A stretch of 64,000 nucleotides of DNA from Pseudomonas ceruminis (GTDB lineage: Bacteria; Pseudomonadota; Gammaproteobacteria; Pseudomonadales; Pseudomonadaceae), in assembly GCF_021602025.1 (NCBI RefSeq), contig NZ_BQHW01000004.1, forward strand, positions 1 to 64,000, given 5' to 3'. The notes beneath the pieces are model-generated. The model had not been told where the DNA came from. It saw only the letters and a list, made by a program, of their open reading frames with translations, and searched no databases. A program made the translations under genes and the position numbers. This document shows positions 57,185 through 64,000 of the stretch, piece by piece (the stretch's first letter is position 1; each line of letters opens with the position of its first letter).

Positions 57185-58795
57185 CTACTTCACCTTGGTG
57201 GTGGCGAAGTTGTTGTTGGTCAGAGGGTTGATCACGTAACCCTCCACGTTGTCACGCATGGCGGTGAACATCTTCGGATGGGCCATGCTGATCCAGGGCT
57301 GGTCGTCATCGTACACCTTCAATGCCTCGGCATAGAGCCTTGCACGTTCGTCGTTGTCGATCACCTCGCGGGCGCGGGTGATCAGGTCCTGGAACTTCGA
57401 GTTGCACCAGCGGGCGTAGTTCTCGCCGTTCTTGACGGCATCGCAGCTGAGCAGGGGGCTGAGGAAGTTGTCCGGGTCGCCGTTGTCGCCGGCCCAGCCG
57501 GTGGACACCAGATCCGCCTCACCGTTTTTCGCCCGGCGCAGCATCTCTGCCCACTCCATCACGCGGATATCCAGCTTGAGACCGATCTGGGCGAGGTCGG
57601 ACTGCAGCATCTCGGCAGACAGGCGCGGGTTGGGGTTGGTCGCGCCGCCGCCGTTGCGGGTGAACAGGGTGATGACCGTGCCCTCCGGCACGCCGGCCTG
57701 CTTGAGCAGTGCCCGGGCCTTGGCCAGATCGCGGGGCGGGTTCTTGTTATCGGTGTTGAAGCCGATCATGGTCGGCGGGTAGGGGTTGACCCCGACCAGC
57801 GCGTTACCCTTGCCGAACAGCTGGTCCACGTGGGTCTGGCGGTCGAAGGCCATGTTGATGGCTTTGCGCACGCGGACGTCGCTGAGGTACTTGTGTTCGG
57901 TGTTCATGGCGATGTAGCCGGTGACCAGCGCTTCGATCTCGGCGACCTTGAGCCTGGAATCGGCCTTGATCGACGCGACATCGTCCGGCTTGGGGTACAG
58001 CGCGACCTGGCATTCGTTGGCGCGCAGCTTCTGCAGGCGCACGTTGCTGTCGGAGGCGATGGCGAAGACCAGCGTATCGGCCGGTGGCTTGCCGCGGAAA
58101 TAGTCCGGGTTGGCCTTGTAACGAACCTGGGCGTCCTTGTTGTAGCGCTGGAAAATGAACGGGCCGGTACCAATCGGCTTGCTGTTCAGCTCGGCGGTCT
58201 TGCCGGCCTTGAGCAACTGGTCACCGTACTCAGCGGAATAGATCGAGGTGAAAGCCATGGCCATGTCCCGTAGAAACGGCGCCTCTTGGCGAGTCAGGGT
58301 GATGACCACGGTATGGTCGTCGGCCTTGTCCACCGACTTGAGCAGGTCGTTGAAGGCCATGCTCTCGAAATACGGGTAGCCGACGCTGGTCTTGTCGTGC
58401 CAAGGGTGAGTAGGGTCCAGCTGTCGGCGCAGGCTCCACAACACGTCGTCGGCGTTGAAGTTCCGGGTTGGCGTGAAGTAGGGGGTGGTGTGGAACTTCA
58501 CCCCCTGACGCAGATGGAAGGTGTAGGTCAGGCCATCGGGGGAGATGTCCCAGCGCTCGGCCAGCGCCGGCTGAATATCGGTGGTGCCAGGTTTGAAGTC
58601 GATCAGGCGGTTGAACACTGTCTCGGCAGAGGCATCGGCGGTGACTGCAGTGGTGTACTGGACGATGTCGAAGCCCTCCGGGCTGGCTTCGGTGCACACC
58701 ACCAGCGGCTTGGCCGCTAGGTTGCCGGTGGCGGTGAGAATGACCGCTGCCAAGGCAGCGCGCAGCGGTAATGTCTTCACGAAGGCTCTGTACAT
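57185..58795 (-). CDS. dppA: Dipeptide-binding periplasmic protein adjacent to dppB
   Basis: A 536-residue family 5 solute-binding protein with a signal peptide (residues 1-28, ending NLAAK). Family landmarks are VVCTEASPEGFDIVQYTT, ASAETVFNRLIDFKPG, LRQGVKFHTTPYF, and near the C-terminus DLVSTGWAGDNGDPDNFLSPLLSCDA. The conserved Asp in that last block is expected to bind the peptide amino group. The start is ATG 58795 after GGGAGCC; the longer frame to 58951 lacks a signal peptide. It is one of three paralogues in this cluster and the most divergent of them by eye. Confidence 0.92.
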   Translation of the reverse strand: MYRAFVKTLPLRAALAAVILTATGNLAAKPLVVCTEASPEGFDIVQYTTAVTADASAETVFNRLIDFKPGTTDIQPALAERWDISPDGLTYTFHLRQGVKFHTTPYFTPTRNFNADDVLWSLRRQLDPTHPWHDKTSVGYPYFESMAFNDLLKSVDKADDHTVVITLTRQEAPFLRDMAMAFTSIYSAEYGDQLLKAGKTAELNSKPIGTGPFIFQRYNKDAQVRYKANPDYFRGKPPADTLVFAIASDSNVRLQKLRANECQVALYPKPDDVASIKADSRLKVAEIEALVTGYIAMNTEHKYLSDVRVRKAINMAFDRQTHVDQLFGKGNALVGVNPYPPTMIGFNTDNKNPPRDLAKARALLKQAGVPEGTVITLFTRNGGGATNPNPRLSAEMLQSDLAQIGLKLDIRVMEWAEMLRRAKNGEADLVSTGWAGDNGDPDNFLSPLLSCDAVKNGENYARWCNSKFQDLITRAREVIDNDERARLYAEALKVYDDDQPWISMAHPKMFTAMRDNVEGYVINPLTNNNFATTKVK

Positions 58796-58874
58796 ACGTT
58801 GATGGCTCCCTTGCCTGCATTGGTTCCAGCGTAGTCGCCACGGGCCATGCGTAGATGAACCGTGGCGCTGGTGG

Positions 58875-60254
58875 TCAGAGAATGTTGAACGGAATGGTGG
58901 TGACGATGCGCAACTCGTCCAGGCTACCGTCGGCCTGGGCTTTGCTGGCACGGTGAGCGGTATAGGTGGCGCGGATGCTGGTGTCCTTCAGTGGCCCGCT
59001 CTGCAGCGCATAACTGGTGCCGATGCCCCACTCGTAGTGGGTTTCGCCATCCATGCCAGCAACGTCATAGGCAGTGCCACGGTAGTGGGTCCCGTCGATG
59101 CCCCAGCCGCGTGCGTTGTACAGGTTGAACTTAAGGCCTGGCACACCATAGGGGGCCATGTTCAGCACGTAGGAAATTTGCAGGGACTTCTCGTTGGGGC
59201 CGTTGAAATCTGACAGCAGCGAGTTGGCCAGGAAAATACCATTGGTCTCGTGCAGGTAGTCGAAGTACTCGTTGCCGTTGACCTGCTGCCAGGAGGCCGT
59301 GAGGGTGTGAGCCTGGTGGGTGAGGCCGAGCGACACGCTGTAGGTGTCGTTGTCGATCTCGCCCATCTTCTTGCTGCCTTCGTCCACGGTCTTGTAGTAG
59401 TTCAGACCCGTGGTCAGGGCCAACACCGCGTTGTCGCCCAGCACGTGGCTGGCGCCGAAGTAGTACTGGTTCCAGAAGTCGTCGACCTTGGTGGCGTAGA
59501 GGCTGGTGGTCAGGCTTTTGAACGGCTGGTAGTTGACCCCTGCGGTGCTGGCGCGGTCGGTTTCGATACCGGTGGCGCCATACTCGCTGCGGAATTTGCT
59601 CAGGCTCTGTTCGGTGCGCGGCGAGACCCGGTCGAAGGTGCCCAGGTCGAACGACAGGTTGTCGAATTCGGCGCTGTGCACAAAGGCCCCCTGGAAGCTG
59701 GAAGGCAGGGCACGGTTGCCGATGTAGGCGATCATCGGTGTATCCACCGACTGGCGGCCGAGGGTGAGGGTGGTGTTGGAGAAGCGTGCCTTGAGGTTGG
59801 CCAGGCCCATCTTGCTCCATTGGCCGAGCGGATCGCCATCACTGTGGGTCAGGGTGCGGTTGTTTGGCCCGGCGATTGCGGCGCGGCCTTGCTCCAGGGC
59901 GATGGCGTTGTAGCCGGCCGCCTCCACGGCAAAGCCCACCGTGCCCTGGGTAAAGCCAGAGCTGTAGTTAAGGATGGTGCCCTGCAGCCAGTTGTCGCGG
60001 CTGTGGGTGTCGTGGCGGCTACCGTCGCTTTTGTAGTACTTCCACAGCGGAGCGCGGGTGGCGCGTTCGCGGGCATACCAGTTGCGGGTGCTGCCGGAAA
60101 GGCTCTGGCCTTCGATGAAGCCTGTTGCCTGGTCCTGTTCGCTGGTGCCTTTGAGGCTGAGCGGGACGTAGTCCTGGCTTTGGTTGTCGGCCTGGACCAT
60201 GACGGGACATGCGCCGATGGATAAGGCCAGTGCGGTTAGTGTGAATAGTCTCAA
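58875..60254 (-). CDS. opdP: OprD-family outer-membrane porin, peptide type
   Basis: A 459-residue porin with a signal peptide (about residues 1-22, ending VMVQA) and the OprD-family pattern: GFIEGQSLSGSTRNWYARERA, NWLQGTILNYSSGFTQGTVGFAVEAAGYNAI, then repeated amphipathic strands and GVNYQPFKSLTTSLYATKVDDFWNQYYFGASH, ending in TTIPFNIL. OprD porins bring small solutes through the outer membrane; placement inside the dpp cluster matches the P. aeruginosa dipeptide porin OpdP. It sits between two binding-protein genes. Confidence 0.9.
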   Translation of the reverse strand: MRLFTLTALALSIGACPVMVQADNQSQDYVPLSLKGTSEQDQATGFIEGQSLSGSTRNWYARERATRAPLWKYYKSDGSRHDTHSRDNWLQGTILNYSSGFTQGTVGFAVEAAGYNAIALEQGRAAIAGPNNRTLTHSDGDPLGQWSKMGLANLKARFSNTTLTLGRQSVDTPMIAYIGNRALPSSFQGAFVHSAEFDNLSFDLGTFDRVSPRTEQSLSKFRSEYGATGIETDRASTAGVNYQPFKSLTTSLYATKVDDFWNQYYFGASHVLGDNAVLALTTGLNYYKTVDEGSKKMGEIDNDTYSVSLGLTHQAHTLTASWQQVNGNEYFDYLHETNGIFLANSLLSDFNGPNEKSLQISYVLNMAPYGVPGLKFNLYNARGWGIDGTHYRGTAYDVAGMDGETHYEWGIGTSYALQSGPLKDTSIRATYTAHRASKAQADGSLDELRIVTTIPFNIL

Positions 60255-60399
60255 GATTGAAGCTCCCTTTCTGTTTTTCTAGTTATTGCCTGGCCTTGTG
60301 AGCCGGGCCGTTGCGGTGTTGCCTGGGTTGCCGGGGTCGCCGGCTAATCAGAGGGTGTTGGGAGTGCCTGCCGGCGATCGGGCCGGCGCTGGCGAGTGG

Positions 60400-61992
60400 T
60401 CAATCGACACTCACACCGGAAAATGCATTGCGCCCAAAGGGGCTTACCTTGAAGCCCGAAACCGTTGCACTGATGGGCTGGTTCACCGTGGAATGCGCCA
60501 CGGGCGTGATGGGCACCTGATGCTTGAGGCGCTGCTGCGCCTGCTGGTAAAGGGCGGTTCGCTGTGTGCGGTCGGTGACGTGCTTGGCCTGCTTGACCAG
60601 GCTGTCGTATTGCGCATCGCACCATCTGGAGTAGTTGTTACTGCCGATGGCGTCGCAGCTGTAGAGGGTGCCGAGCCAGTTGTCAGGGTCGCCGTTGTCG
60701 CCCGTCCAGCCGATCAGCGCGATATCGTGCTCGCCACTTTTCAGGCGTTTGAGGTATTCGCCCCATTCGTAGCTGACGATGCGCACCTTGAAGCCGAGCT
60801 TTTGCCAGTCGGCCTGGAGCATCTGGGCCATCAGCTTGGCGTTAGGGTGATAGGGGCGCTGTACCGGCATGGCCCACAAGGTGATTTCGCTGCCGTCCTT
60901 GACCCCTGCCTGCCTGAGCAGCTGTTTGGCCTTTTCCGGGTCGAAGGGCGCATCCTTGAGGGAGTCGTCATAGGACCACTGGGTGGGTGGCATGGCATTT
61001 ACCGCCCTTTGGCCGGACTCCCCATACACCGCCCGCAGGATCGCCTCCTTGTTCACGGCCATGTCCATGGCCTGGCGAACCTGCAGGCGGTCGAAGGGCG
61101 GGTGCTGAGTGTTGTAGGCGAGGTAGCCCAGGTTGAAGCCCGGTTGCTGGAGTACTTGCAGCGTGCTGTCGGCCCTGAGCGCCGGCAGGTCGGCCGGACG
61201 CGGGTGCAGGGTGACCTGGCATTCGTTACGGCGCAGCTTCTGGATGCGCACCGAAGGGTCGGTATTGATCGAGAAGATCAGGTTGTCGATCTTCACATCC
61301 TCGGGTTTCCAGTAGTCTTTGTTGCCCTTGAAGCGGATCTGCGAATCCTTCTGGTAGCGCTGGAATACGAACGGACCGGTGCCGACGGGGTGCTGGTTGA
61401 TGTCGCTGGCCCGCCCGCTGGCCAATAACTGGTCGGCATATTCGGCGGACAGAATCGACGCGAAACTCATCGCCAGGTTCTGCACAAAGGCCGCATCGAC
61501 CTTGTTGAGGGTGAACACCACGGTCAGCGGGCCGGTCTTTTCTACACGGGCGATGTTCTTGTCCAGGCCCATGCTGACGAAGTACGGAAACTCGGTAGGG
61601 TAGGCCAGGCGGAACGGGTGGCCTTTGTCGAGCATACGGTTGAAGGTGAACAGCACATCGTCGGCATTGAAGTCGCGGCTTGGCCTGAAGACGTTGTTGG
61701 CATGGAACTTCACCCCTTCGCGCAAGTGAAAGGTGTAGCGCAGACCGTCATCGCTCACGGTCCATTTCGTGGCCAGTGCGGCCTGTACGGCCGTGGCGCC
61801 GCGTTGGAACTCCACCAGCCGGTTGTACAGCGGCTCGGCCGCGTCGTTGTCGGTGGCGCTGGTGTACTGGGCAGTGTCGAAGCCGGCCGGGCTGCCTTCG
61901 GAGCAGAACACCAGGCTCTTGGCCTCAAGGGCCGAGGCCTGGCTCAGCAGGCCCAGGGCGAGCAGGGTGGCGAGGCGGGTGGTATTGCGCAT
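60400..61992 (-). CDS. Peptide-binding periplasmic protein, second paralogue
   Basis: A 530-residue family 5 binding protein with a signal peptide (residues 1-25, ending ALEAK). Landmarks: LVFCSEGSPAGFDTAQYTSATDNDAAEPLYNRLVEF, LREGVKFHANNVFRPSRDFNADDVLFTFNRMLDKG, ALIGWTGDNGDPDNWLGTLYSCDAIG. It is closely similar to the paralogue upstream (62141-63766), sharing most of these blocks. The start is ATG 61992 after GAGGAACCGCC; the open frame upstream to 62112 is non-signal sequence. It likely feeds a different set of peptides to DppBCDF. Confidence 0.92.
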   Translation of the reverse strand: MRNTTRLATLLALGLLSQASALEAKSLVFCSEGSPAGFDTAQYTSATDNDAAEPLYNRLVEFQRGATAVQAALATKWTVSDDGLRYTFHLREGVKFHANNVFRPSRDFNADDVLFTFNRMLDKGHPFRLAYPTEFPYFVSMGLDKNIARVEKTGPLTVVFTLNKVDAAFVQNLAMSFASILSAEYADQLLASGRASDINQHPVGTGPFVFQRYQKDSQIRFKGNKDYWKPEDVKIDNLIFSINTDPSVRIQKLRRNECQVTLHPRPADLPALRADSTLQVLQQPGFNLGYLAYNTQHPPFDRLQVRQAMDMAVNKEAILRAVYGESGQRAVNAMPPTQWSYDDSLKDAPFDPEKAKQLLRQAGVKDGSEITLWAMPVQRPYHPNAKLMAQMLQADWQKLGFKVRIVSYEWGEYLKRLKSGEHDIALIGWTGDNGDPDNWLGTLYSCDAIGSNNYSRWCDAQYDSLVKQAKHVTDRTQRTALYQQAQQRLKHQVPITPVAHSTVNQPISATVSGFKVSPFGRNAFSGVSVD

Positions 61993-62107
61993 GGCGGTTC
62001 CTCTTCCAGCTGTTGCGCGACGACTCGGGGTACGAATTGCGGCAACAGTTGCCCGACCCCGTTGCGGATGGCATCGGGGCGGGGGTAATGATCGGGGACG
62101 GTGGACT

Positions 62108-62131
62108 GGCACCCGCCAAGCAGCGGGTGCC
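62108..62131. repeat. Intercistronic hairpin between the two upstream binding-protein genes
   Basis: A perfect 9-base stem (62108-62116 with 62123-62131) with a 6-base loop, 9 bases after the stop of the first binding-protein gene and without a T run. It is well placed to protect the first cistron from exonucleases and raise its level over the downstream genes. Confidence 0.55.
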
Positions 62132-62140
62132 GGGGCTAGG

Positions 62141-63766
62141 CTATTTTTCCACGCTCACGCCGTAGAACGCGTTGAGGGCGAACGGGCTGATCTTGAAGTC
62201 TTTCACCTTGGCGCTCATTGGCTGGTACACGGTGGAGTGGGCGATCGGGGTGATCGGTACCTGCTCCTTGAGGATGTGCTGGGCCTTTTGGTAGAGCTCG
62301 GTGCGTTTGGCTTGGTCGGAGGTGGCCTTGGCTTGCTTGATCAGATCGTCGTAGGGCTTGTAGCACCACTTGGAGAAGTTGTTGCCGTCGACTGCATCGC
62401 AGCCGTACAGGGTGCCCAGCCAGTTGTCCGGGTCGCCGTTGTCGCCGCTCCAGCCAATCAGCATCGCGCCCTGTTCGCCGCCTTTGGAACGCTTGATGTA
62501 CTCGCCCCATTCATAGCTGACGATCTTTGCCTTGATGCCGATCTTGCTCCAGTCGGATTGCAGCATCTCGGCCATCAGCTTGGCATTGGGGTTATAGGGG
62601 CGTTGCACCGGCATGGCCCACAAGGTGATTTCGGTGCCTTCCTTGATCCCGGCCTCCTTGAGCAGTTGCTTGGCCTTTTCGGGGTCGTACGGTGCGTCCT
62701 TGATGCTGGTGTCGTAGGACCACTGGGTCGGCGGCATGCCATTGACGGCGAGCTGGCCTGCCCCCTGGTAGACCGATTCGATGATCTTCTGTTTGTCGAC
62801 GGCCATGTCCAGCGCCTGGCGCACCTTGAGCTGGGCCATCGGGTTGGGCTGGTTGCTGCCCTTGATCTTGTCCATCACGTTGTAGGCGATGTAACCGAGG
62901 TTGAACCCGGCCTGCTGTGGCATCTGCAGGTTCTTGTCGGCCTTGAGTGGCTCGATGTCGGCGGGGCGCGGGAACAGCGTGACCTGGCACTCGTTCTTTT
63001 TCAGTTTCTGCATGCGGACCGAGGCATCGGTGGTGATGGCGAAGATCAGGTTATCGATCTTCACGTCCTCGGGTTTCCAGTAGTCCTTGTTGCCCTTGAA
63101 GCGGATCTGCGCGTCTTTCTGGTACTTGCTGAACACGAACGGGCCGGTACCGATGGGTTTCTGGTTGATGTCGGCGGCCTTGCCCTGCTTGAGCAACTGC
63201 TCGGCGTACTCGGCCGACTGGATGGACGCGAAGCTCATGGCGAGGTTCTGGATGAAGGCGGCGTCCACTTCGTTGAGGGTGAACCTCACGGTGTGCTCGT
63301 CGACTTTCTCCACCTTGGCGATGTTCTTGTCCATGCCCATGTCGGTGAAGTAGGGGAACTCGGTGGGGTAGGCCTTACGGAACGGTTGTTCCTTGTCGAG
63401 CATGCGGTTGAAGGTGAACAGCACGTCGTCGGCGTTGAATTCGCGGGTCGGCTTGAAGTAATCGGTGGTGTGGAACTTGACGCCTTCACGCAGGTGGAAG
63501 GTATAGGTCTTGCCGTCGTCGGACACGTCCCAGGTGGTCGCCAGGCCCGGGATGACGGCGGTACCGCCTCGTTCGAACTGGGTCAGGCGGTTGAACACGG
63601 TCTCGGCTGAAGCATCGAAGTCGGTTCCGGTGGTGTACTGCCCCGGGTCGAAGCCAGCCGGGCTGCCTTCGGAGCAGAACACCAGGTTGGACGCGGCATG
63701 GGCGAGTGGCGCGCCAGCTAGCAAGCCTGCGCCGAGCAGAAACGGAATGACTGCGTGTTTGAGCAT
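62141..63766 (-). CDS. dppA: Peptide-binding periplasmic protein, first gene of the dpp cluster
   Basis: A 541-residue family 5 solute-binding protein with a signal peptide (residues 1-24, ending PLAHA|AS). Landmarks: LVFCSEGSPAGFDPGQYTTGTDFDASAETVFNRLTQFERGG, LREGVKFHTTDYFKPTREFNADDVLFTFNRMLDKEQPF, LIGWSGDNGDPDNWLGTLYGCDAV. The last block holds the Asp expected to bind the peptide amino terminus. It is the first gene of the minus-strand cluster, so the promoter should lie in 63767-64000. It is most like the 60400-61992 paralogue. Confidence 0.93.
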   Translation of the reverse strand: MLKHAVIPFLLGAGLLAGAPLAHAASNLVFCSEGSPAGFDPGQYTTGTDFDASAETVFNRLTQFERGGTAVIPGLATTWDVSDDGKTYTFHLREGVKFHTTDYFKPTREFNADDVLFTFNRMLDKEQPFRKAYPTEFPYFTDMGMDKNIAKVEKVDEHTVRFTLNEVDAAFIQNLAMSFASIQSAEYAEQLLKQGKAADINQKPIGTGPFVFSKYQKDAQIRFKGNKDYWKPEDVKIDNLIFAITTDASVRMQKLKKNECQVTLFPRPADIEPLKADKNLQMPQQAGFNLGYIAYNVMDKIKGSNQPNPMAQLKVRQALDMAVDKQKIIESVYQGAGQLAVNGMPPTQWSYDTSIKDAPYDPEKAKQLLKEAGIKEGTEITLWAMPVQRPYNPNAKLMAEMLQSDWSKIGIKAKIVSYEWGEYIKRSKGGEQGAMLIGWSGDNGDPDNWLGTLYGCDAVDGNNFSKWCYKPYDDLIKQAKATSDQAKRTELYQKAQHILKEQVPITPIAHSTVYQPMSAKVKDFKISPFALNAFYGVSVEK

Positions 63767-64000
63767 GGTGGCCTCATTGTTGTCATTTTTCGATTAGAGG
63801 CGGCCTCGTGAGCCGACCTGCGGATACTTATGCAGGGGGGAATCCCAATGCAACACATAGAAGGATAGTTGGCGCCCGAAAAGTAGTACGAGCGTACATG
63901 GATGTCGCATCTGTATAACTTTCGACGAAGTTGAACGTTTGCGCAGGCAAAATGATGGCTTTTTCTAGATATTTCGAAAAGAAGAGGGATGACGGATGCA
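63767..64000. other. Upstream region of the dpp cluster, cut by the window end
   Basis: 234 bases that should include the promoter of the first binding-protein gene on the minus strand. The far part (about 63880-64000) is noticeably more AT-rich than the coding DNA. I cannot pick a confident -35/-10 pair, and there is no -24/-12 pattern on the minus strand. Confidence 0.4.

Noticed and set aside
61769-63610. 613-residue plus-strand frame opposite the first dpp binding protein
   Set aside because: Shadow frame; the binding protein with signal peptide and family motifs is on the minus strand.

Overview
The window is a stretch of chromosome from a Pseudomonas of the P. putida type. The evidence is high-GC coding sequence with GC-rich third positions, Pseudomonas-specific gene orders (queA-tgt-yajC-secDF, suhB/trmJ-cysE-isc-ndk-rlmN-pilF-rodZ-ispG-hisS-yfgM-bamB-der, fecIRA-opuC-prfC, dpp with an OprD-type porin), and proteins that resemble known P. 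putida and P. aeruginosa orthologues. Organism and orthologue statements come from recalled family knowledge, not from a search.

Layout: 1-0.9 kb is the end of a phosphonate-type ABC transporter. 0.9-3.7 kb is a small variable stretch holding a bestrophin-like channel, an unrecognised three-helix membrane protein and a trypsin-like lipoprotein. It is bounded by a tRNA-Leu(CAA). 4.1-9.5 kb carries queuosine synthesis (queA, tgt) and the Sec auxiliary complex (yajC, secD, secF). 9.6-11.1 kb has a glycine-zipper protein convergent with suhB. 11.2-18.5 kb is trmJ-cysE followed by the complete ISC iron-sulfur operon (iscR, S, U, A, hscB, hscA, fdx, iscX) under two candidate IscR sites. 18.6-27.8 kb is a long housekeeping run from ndk to der. 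27.9-29.8 kb is a transaminase and omega-amidase pair.

29.9-36.6 kb is an iron locus: a PepSY/flavodoxin/reductase fusion, a catecholate-siderophore receptor, PiuC and a Sel1-repeat protein. Ornithine decarboxylase (speC) follows, with a structured-looking leader. 38.3-42.3 kb is fecI-fecR-fecA. 42.4-45.8 kb is an OpuC-type osmoprotectant importer, then prfC. 48.1-51.9 kb is an amine cluster (PotF-like binding protein, cupin, PuuB-like FAD oxidoreductase, AraC regulator with a SnoaL-like domain). 52.1-53.1 kb is a membrane protein plus a 24-residue hydrophobic peptide behind a sigma-54-like promoter. 53.2-63.8 kb is a dipeptide importer (dppBCDF) with three paralogous binding proteins and an OprD-family porin.

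Most of the window is well-known core genome, and I see no phage, IS element, CRISPR array or defence system. The points most worth a second look are the siderophore-reductase fusion and the terminator in front of it, the 24-residue peptide operon and its control region, the AraC-SnoaL fusion in the amine cluster, the candidate RNA structure upstream of speC, and a possible coupled leader ORF upstream of opuC. Long ORFs antisense to many genes are high-GC shadows and were left out.
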